Shown piece after piece: positions 4,306 through 7,490 of a stretch of 7,490 nt of DNA. Under the pieces are notes generated by a model. That model had not been told where the DNA came from, did no database searches, and saw nothing but the letters and a program-made list of their open reading frames with translations. Position numbers and translations under genes: made by a program. The stretch comes from DAOTTI01 sp034437795 (lineage in GTDB: Bacteria; Chloroflexota; UBA11872; UBA12225): assembly GCA_034437795.1 (NCBI GenBank), contig DAOTTI010000009.1, positions 1 through 7,490 on the forward strand, written 5' to 3'. Positions within the stretch are counted from its first letter, which is position 1. Each line of letters starts with the position of its first letter.

Positions 4306-4515
4306 ATGGCATCTGGTTCTATCGTGCGGCTCATCCGCGATCGCGGGTTCGGCTTCATCAAGACGGAGAACGGGCAGGAGCTCTTCTTCCACGCGACGGG
4401 CGTCACCGGCGGCACCCCCTTCGATAACCTGAATGAGGGGCAGCAGGTCACGTTCGATCGGGAGCGCGACACCCGCGGGCGCGGCGAGCGCGCTGTCAAC
4501 GTCCGCGTGGCCTAA
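4306..4515 (+). CDS. Cold-shock domain protein (single CSD, CspA family)
   Basis: This 69-residue protein is one complete cold-shock OB-fold. RNP1 is RGFGFI (residues 13-18) and RNP2 is LFFHAT (26-31); both bind single-stranded RNA or DNA through aromatic residues. The strand before RNP1 reads IVRLIRDRG, in place of the usual KWFN segment with its tryptophan, a variant I associate with non-proteobacterial CSD proteins such as those of Chloroflexota. The acidic-basic tail QVTFDRERDTRGRGERAVNVRVA is typical. Such proteins act as RNA chaperones in the cytoplasm. The start at 4306 has a good AGGAAAGG Shine-Dalgarno 7 bases upstream. A hairpin terminator follows at 4560, so the gene appears to be transcribed alone. 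Confidence 0.96.
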   Translation: MASGSIVRLIRDRGFGFIKTENGQELFFHATGVTGGTPFDNLNEGQQVTFDRERDTRGRGERAVNVRVA

Positions 4516-4516
4516 C

Positions 4517-4546
4517 ACGCTCTCGCGGAGCGTCCCACGCGGGACG
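4517..4546 (+). other. Two overlapping, mutually exclusive hairpins in the cold-shock 3' UTR
   Basis: ACGCTC/GAGCGT (4517-4522, 4528-4533, loop TCGCG) and CGTCCC/GGGACG (4531-4536, 4541-4546, loop ACGC) share bases 4531-4533, so only one can form fully. Both lie directly after the stop codon, before the terminator hairpin. Confidence 0.45.
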
Positions 4547-4559
4547 CGCGGTTCGTCGT

Positions 4560-4594
4560 TGAAGGCCGGGCGTGAACGTCCGGCCTTCATGATT
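4560..4594 (+). terminator. Terminator hairpin of the cold-shock gene
   Basis: A perfect 10-bp stem, TGAAGGCCGG (4560-4569) with CCGGCCTTCA (4580-4589), extends inward by G-U, C-G and G-C pairs to a TGAA tetraloop. The tail TGATTCCC is only weakly T-rich, so termination may be partial, but stem strength and position after an isolated gene support the call. Confidence 0.65.
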
Positions 4595-4621
4595 CCCTGG
4601 CGGGCTGAAGCGGAGCGCCGG

Positions 4622-4627
4622 TATGCT
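4622..4627 (+). promoter_or_regulatory. Candidate -10 box (TATGCT) for the PAP2-like gene
   Basis: TATGCT matches four of six -10 bases, with the key TA...T positions kept, and lies 30 bases before the proposed start at 4658. It follows the cold-shock terminator, where a new promoter would be expected. No -35 is visible. Confidence 0.3.
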
Positions 4628-4657
4628 GGCGGGCCGCCGTGAAGCTCGCCGCCCCGG

Positions 4658-5320
4658 GTGGGCAGAATTCACGTTGTGGGGACGTTGGCGCTCGCGCTGC
4701 TGGTCGCGCTGGCTTTGCTGGCCTACTCAGTGCACCTGGGGGCCTGGCGCGCCGCCGATCTTTCAGTGCTCCAGTTCATCGCCCTCGCTACCCCGTGCCA
4801 GGCGCGCCAGGCCGGCTGGGCTGTGAGCCCGCTGCTCTCGGCCGAGGCCAGCGTCGTGCTGGCCTCGCTCGTCACCGCCGGCTACTGGTGGCGCACGCGT
4901 CGCTGGGCGGCAGCCTGGCTGCTGGCCGGCCTGGTGGCCACGGCTCCCGTTGAGCTTGCGGCCAAGCACCTGGCAGAGCAGCCGGTGCCGCGGCGGGTGG
5001 CGGAAGTCAGTCGGCTCGAACGGCCGGAGTGCGGCCGCGAGCAGTATCCCCTGACCATCGTCTCCACTCCGTTCTCCTTCCCCAGCGGCTCGACGGCGCG
5101 CCTCTCGTACTTCACTACCCTCGGACTATACGCCGCCCGCGCGGCCGGACGCTGGGCGCCCGCGGCGCAGGGGGCGCTCCTGCTGGGGGCGGTGCTGGTC
5201 GCCGGCACGCGCCTGCCTATCCTCTGGCACTGGCCGACGGACCTGGCCGGCGGCGCCCTCCTGGGGGCAGCCACCGCCTGCGGCGCGCTGTGGGCCCTCC
5301 AGCGCCGGCGCGGCGCGTGA
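4658..5320 (+). CDS. PAP2-like integral membrane protein with degenerate phosphatase motifs
   Basis: The 220 residues contain several hydrophobic segments (about 6-27, 55-75, 84-101, 149-164, 170-183 and 196-213), so this is a polytopic inner-membrane protein. PAP2 enzymes remove phosphate from lipids such as phosphatidate or undecaprenyl diphosphate. The third PAP2 motif is complete: TRLPILWHWPTD, with Arg185, His191 (the expected nucleophile) and Asp195. Motif 1 (K-x6-RP) reads KHLAEQPVP, with Val110 in place of Arg. Motif 2 (PSGH) reads PSGS, with Ser145 in place of His. The fold assignment is reasonable, but activity is doubtful or altered. The start is uncertain: GTG 4658 lies 16 bases after an in-frame stop and lacks a clear Shine-Dalgarno; GTG 4673 is the alternative. 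It appears monocistronic. Confidence 0.8.
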   Translation: MGRIHVVGTLALALLVALALLAYSVHLGAWRAADLSVLQFIALATPCQARQAGWAVSPLLSAEASVVLASLVTAGYWWRTRRWAAAWLLAGLVATAPVELAAKHLAEQPVPRRVAEVSRLERPECGREQYPLTIVSTPFSFPSGSTARLSYFTTLGLYAARAAGRWAPAAQGALLLGAVLVAGTRLPILWHWPTDLAGGALLGAATACGALWALQRRRGA

Positions 5321-5375
5321 ACCGGCACGCTTGCTGGGGTGGCCATCGGCGCCGCTTGGCCGGGTTCTTCGCCAG

Positions 5376-5444
5376 CGGAGCCCCCACCCTCTTCCAGCCG
5401 GAGCCCTCACCCTCTTCCAGCCGGAGCCCTCGCCCTCTCCCAGA
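5376..5444 (+). repeat. Three tandem 23-bp repeats
   Basis: Units at 5376-5398, 5399-5421 and 5422-5444 begin CGGAGCCC and continue with a C-rich CACCCTCTTCCAGC-like end. Units 1 and 2 differ by one base; unit 3 by about four. They form the left half of a repeat-filled spacer in which I see no gene between 5321 and 5798. Confidence 0.75.
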
Positions 5445-5453
5445 CGGCGAGGG
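5427..5453 (+). repeat. Inverted repeat (copy C of the hairpin family)
   Basis: CCCTCGCC (5427-5434) and GGCGAGGG (5446-5453) are perfect arms around CTCTCCCAGAC. Content and order (CCCTCG, CCCTCTCCC, then GAGGG) resemble hairpin A. A second degenerate unit, CCCTCTCC...GAGAAGGG, follows near 5480-5501. Its first half is built from the third 23-bp tandem unit. Confidence 0.55.
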
Positions 5454-5563
5454 AATTTCGGGCGCAGCCCTGAGCCGCGCCCTCTCCCCGACAGAGAAGG
5501 GACACGTCCGGAATGGGTGGTGGCCTACTCGGCCGGCGGGGGCATTTGGGGCGTGTGGGGAGA

Positions 5564-5592
5564 TTGCGTCCCAGGGAGCGGCTTTCTATACT
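5564..5592 (+). promoter_or_regulatory. Promoter with -35 TTGCGT and -10 TATACT
   Basis: TTGCGT (5564-5569) and TATACT (5587-5592) are separated by 17 bases, the best -35/-10 pair in the window. Initiation near 5599 would give a leader of about 200 bases before the S1 gene. That leader holds only an 11-codon frame (ATG 5655 to TGA 5688-5690). Confidence 0.6.
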
Positions 5593-5782
5593 AGCGCTGA
5601 ATTCTCCCGCGCCGCTGGATCGGACACCCCTCGACAACGTGACACGCGTTGCCCATGAGCTACGAAATCCGGCGGCCGAGCCAGCGCTGAGCGGCGGCGC
5701 GGGACAACAGGGGCTTGCACCAGCATGCGACCGCGCCTCCGGCCGGTGGCCTGGGTGTCTGCTGGGTCCGGCCCTGATGCGA

Positions 5783-5788
5783 TATAAC
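5783..5788 (+). promoter_or_regulatory. Proximal -10 box (TATAAC) for a near-leaderless S1 transcript
   Basis: TATAAC matches five of six -10 bases and ends 10 bases before the ATG at 5799, nearly the same geometry as at recR. No -35 is visible. If used, the start point would fall within a few bases of the ATG. Confidence 0.45.
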
Positions 5789-5798
5789 CGGGGTCTAG

Positions 5799-7175
5799 AT
5801 GGACGAGCAGCAGCGGCCCGCGGAATCGGCGGGGTTCCGCGGAAGCCGCGGCTCAAGCAATCCGGGCGGCGCGGATGGTGCCCCCGGTTCCGCCAATACA
5901 CGCAATACGAGCGGCACGGGCGCTGCCGGCAACCAGGAAGAGCGGCTAAGCATGCGTGAGTTGCTGGAAGCTGAGGCCGGGGCGGTCCGTGAGGTGCGCC
6001 GCGGTGCCGTTGTGGAAGGCGTGGTGGTCCGTGTCGCCCCCGACGAGGTGCTGGTGGACATCGGCCTGAAGTCCGAAGGCGTCATCCCCGGGCGGGAGCT
6101 GGCCGACATCGAGCAGGACCTGGGCCGCCCCCCGCGCGTTGGCGACCGGCTGCTCGTCTTCGTCCAACAGCCGGAGACGCCGGAAGGGCACGCCGTGCTG
6201 TCGTACCGGCGCGCCGCCCCCGAGCGCTTCTGGCGCCGCGCCCAGGAGCTGCTCCAGACCGGCGAGCTCATCGAGGGCAAGGTAGTGGAGGTCAATCGCG
6301 GGGGCGTCGTCGTCGACGTGGGGATGCGCGCCTTTGTCCCCATCTCGCAGCTGGTGAGCGTGCAGCGGACCGGCGAGGGCGAGGAGGAGCAGGAGCAGGT
6401 CATGGAGCAGCTCCGCGCCCTCATCGGGAAGTCGCTGACCCTCAAGGTGATTGAGGCCGACCGCCGGCGCAACCGGCTGATCCTCTCTGAGCGCCAGGCC
6501 ACCCGTGAGCTGCGCTCGCTCCGGCGCGATGAGCTGCTGCAGGAGCTCCAGCCGGGCCAGATCCGGCGGGGCCGCGTCAGCAACGTGGCCAGCTTCGGGG
6601 CCTTCGTCGACCTGGGCGGGGCCGACGGGCTGGTGCACATCTCGGAACTGTCCTGGACGCGGGTCAAGCACCCCAGCGAGGTGGTCAAGCCCGGCCAGGA
6701 GGTGGACGTGTACGTCATCTCCGTCGACCGAGAGACGAAGAAGATCGCGCTCAGCCTGCGCCGCGCGCAGGAGGACCCCTGGCTGCGGGTGGAGGAGCGG
6801 CACCCGCTGGGCTCCATCGTCATGGGGGAGGTGAGCAAGCAGGCCCAGTTTGGCGTGTTTGTCCGGCTGGACGACGGCATCGAGGGCCTGGTGCACAACA
6901 CCGAGATCGCGCCCCAGGACCGGCGCCTGCTCCAGGAGGGCCGGCGCCTGCCCTTCCGCGTGATCTCCATCGATCGGGACCGCCGGCGCCTGCGTCTCTC
7001 GCCCGCGCCGGAGGCGAGCGTTGACGAGACGCCGACGGAGCCGCCGCCGGCCTCGGCCGGCGATGGGCTGCCGGACGATGGCGGCGCCCTGCCCGGCAGG
7101 CAGGGCACCGGGCCGCCGGGCTCGGAGCTGGCCGCGCCAGCGCGACCGCCCGCGCCAGCGCCGGGCCTGCAGTGA
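5799..7175 (+). CDS. rpsA: S1 RNA-binding protein with four S1 domains (ribosomal protein S1 type)
   Basis: This 458-residue protein holds four S1 OB-folds at about 68-137, 155-231, 253-321 and 335-400. The third is canonical: GQIRRGRVSNVASFGAFVDL, then DGLVHISELS and KIALSLRR. The fourth has the parallel FGVFVRLDDGIEGLVHNTEI. S1 proteins bind single-stranded mRNA and help the 30S subunit initiate; four-domain forms of similar length serve as RpsA in several non-proteobacterial groups, although a ribosome-associated regulator cannot be excluded. The first 51 residues (Gly/Ser/Asn-rich) and last 55 (Pro/Ala/Gly-rich) look disordered. ATG 5799 has no Shine-Dalgarno but follows a -10 box closely. 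ATG 5952 (residue 52), just before the first conserved segment and with AGGAAG at 5935-5940, is a real alternative start. Confidence 0.92.
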   Translation: MDEQQRPAESAGFRGSRGSSNPGGADGAPGSANTRNTSGTGAAGNQEERLSMRELLEAEAGAVREVRRGAVVEGVVVRVAPDEVLVDIGLKSEGVIPGRELADIEQDLGRPPRVGDRLLVFVQQPETPEGHAVLSYRRAAPERFWRRAQELLQTGELIEGKVVEVNRGGVVVDVGMRAFVPISQLVSVQRTGEGEEEQEQVMEQLRALIGKSLTLKVIEADRRRNRLILSERQATRELRSLRRDELLQELQPGQIRRGRVSNVASFGAFVDLGGADGLVHISELSWTRVKHPSEVVKPGQEVDVYVISVDRETKKIALSLRRAQEDPWLRVEERHPLGSIVMGEVSKQAQFGVFVRLDDGIEGLVHNTEIAPQDRRLLQEGRRLPFRVISIDRDRRRLRLSPAPEASVDETPTEPPPASAGDGLPDDGGALPGRQGTGPPGSELAAPARPPAPAPGLQ

Positions 7176-7210
7176 GCCGGTGAGCGGCTAAGGCATAAGT
7201 ACCACCGCCC

Positions 7211-7250
7211 GCACCCGTCGCCTTCCCTGGGGTGGGGGGTGCTTTCAGAT
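7211..7250 (+). terminator. Possible terminator after the S1 gene
   Basis: GCACCC (7211-7216) can pair with GGGTGC (7237-7242) across a 20-base loop, followed by TTTCAGATT. The stem is short and the loop long, and CACCC can pair instead with GGGTG at 7230-7234. It is placed where a terminator between the S1 gene and clpC is expected, but support is weak. Confidence 0.35.
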
Positions 7251-7279
7251 TAGGGCCGGCCGGTCCTCAGAAGGGCCGA

Positions 7280-7288
7280 TGCTATACT
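7280..7288 (+). promoter_or_regulatory. Extended -10 promoter of clpC
   Basis: TGC followed by TATACT (7283-7288) is an extended -10. Initiation would fall near 7294-7296, at the left arm of the inverted repeat described next, leaving a leader of about 37 bases. No good -35 is visible in 7260-7266. Confidence 0.65.
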
Positions 7289-7291
7289 TTG

Positions 7292-7316
7292 GCACGGGGG
7301 ATGCCTCTCCCCGTGC
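7292..7316 (+). promoter_or_regulatory. Inverted repeat with 9-base spacer at the clpC start point (operator-like)
   Basis: GCACGGGG (7292-7299) and CCCCGTGC (7309-7316) are perfect arms separated by 9 bases. It straddles the predicted start point and ends 4 bases before the Shine-Dalgarno (AGGAG, 7321-7325). Arm length and spacing recall the HrcA operator CIRCE (TTAGCACTC-N9-GAGTGCTAA), sharing the GCAC/GTGC part, but the other bases differ. It could equally be a 5' stem-loop in the mRNA. Confidence 0.5.
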
Positions 7317-7331
7317 AGCGAGGAGTCACGC

Positions 7332-7490
7332 ATGAGCGACCGGTTCGACAAATTCACGGAGCGGGCCAAGAAGGTGCTCGTTCTGGCGCAGGAGGAAGCG
7401 CAGCGCTTCAACCACAACTACATCGGCACGGAGCATCTCCTGCTGGGGCTGGTCCGCGAGGGCGAGGGGATCGCCGCCAAGGTGCTGAGC
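7332..7490 (+). CDS. clpC: ATP-dependent Clp protease ATP-binding subunit ClpC, N-terminal fragment (cut by window end)
   Basis: The first 53 codons are present and the frame is open at the window end. The sequence reads through FTERAKKVLVLAQEEAQRFN and YIGTEHLLLGLVREGEGIAAKVL, the first Clp N-terminal repeat in its ClpC form. ClpC is a cytoplasmic Hsp100 AAA+ unfoldase that feeds misfolded or tagged proteins to ClpP; its N-domain binds adaptors and substrates. The two ATPase domains and any UvrB/C-like linker lie outside the window. The start has a good AGGAG Shine-Dalgarno 6 bases upstream. Transcription is probably from the extended -10 at 7280, with an operator-like inverted repeat at the start point, which suits a heat- or stress-regulated gene. 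ClpB is less likely given the N-terminal sequence. Confidence 0.93.
   Translation, partial: MSDRFDKFTERAKKVLVLAQEEAQRFNHNYIGTEHLLLGLVREGEGIAAKVLS

Noticed and set aside
4639..4953. Alternative frame from GTG 4639, close behind a -10 box
   Set aside because: Its translation has no recognisable features and overlaps the PAP2-like gene, whose hydrophobic segments and motif 3 identify the true frame.
5376..5444. Possible CRISPR array
   Set aside because: The three units are directly tandem with no unique spacers, and no cas genes are present.
5795..7108. Long open frame on the minus strand opposite the S1 gene
   Set aside because: It has Ser/Arg/Pro-rich composition and no domain, and it lies opposite a well-supported gene. 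GC-rich genes routinely produce such antisense frames.

Overview
This is a GC-rich bacterial chromosome segment (about two thirds G+C or more by eye). It carries housekeeping genes separated by long, repeat-filled spacers. The gene content, the cold-shock protein lacking the usual tryptophan before RNP1, the four-domain S1 protein and the ClpC N-terminus best fit a Chloroflexota bacterium (Thermomicrobia/Sphaerobacter-like or a related lineage). That placement is inferred from protein character, not from a search.

Layout, all on the + strand. (1) 1-1628: the dnaX-ybaB-recR cluster (clamp-loader tau C-terminus, nucleoid-associated YbaB/EbfC, recombination protein RecR). recR also has a -10 box so close to its ATG that the mRNA could be leaderless. 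(2) 1629-2031: a spacer with a perfect 18-bp inverted repeat and an array of 11-bp GATCAC-containing repeats leading into a tRNA promoter. (3) 2032-2482: tRNA-Ile(GAT) with a strong terminator, then tRNA-Ala(TGC), in the order usual for an rRNA spacer but with no rRNA here. (4) 2483-3929: a foldable spacer, two small putative reading frames linked by TGATG and GTGA overlaps (the second broken by a frame change), then an APH(6)/hydroxyurea-type antibiotic kinase. (5) 3930-4594: a repeat-bearing spacer, a probable long structured leader, a single-domain cold-shock protein and a terminator hairpin. (6) 4622-5320: a PAP2-like membrane protein with degenerate motifs 1 and 2. (7) 5321-5798: tandem and inverted repeats and two candidate promoters. 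(8) 5799-7175: a four-S1-domain RNA-binding protein. (9) 7176-7490: a spacer with an extended -10 promoter, an inverted repeat with a 9-base spacer, and the start of clpC, cut by the window end.

The genes fall into DNA replication/repair (dnaX, ybaB, recR), translation (two tRNAs, S1 protein), stress response (cold-shock protein, ClpC) and a putative resistance locus (APH). The most unusual signals are noncoding: three intergenic copies of a related hairpin repeat family, the GATCAC array with a related copy just before the cold-shock ribosome binding site, the foldable 2531-2669 region, and the operator-like repeat at clpC. The possible coupled micro-ORFs before the kinase, with a single-base frame break, are the best candidate for something undescribed. 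I see no CRISPR array, transposase, integrase or recognisable defence system.
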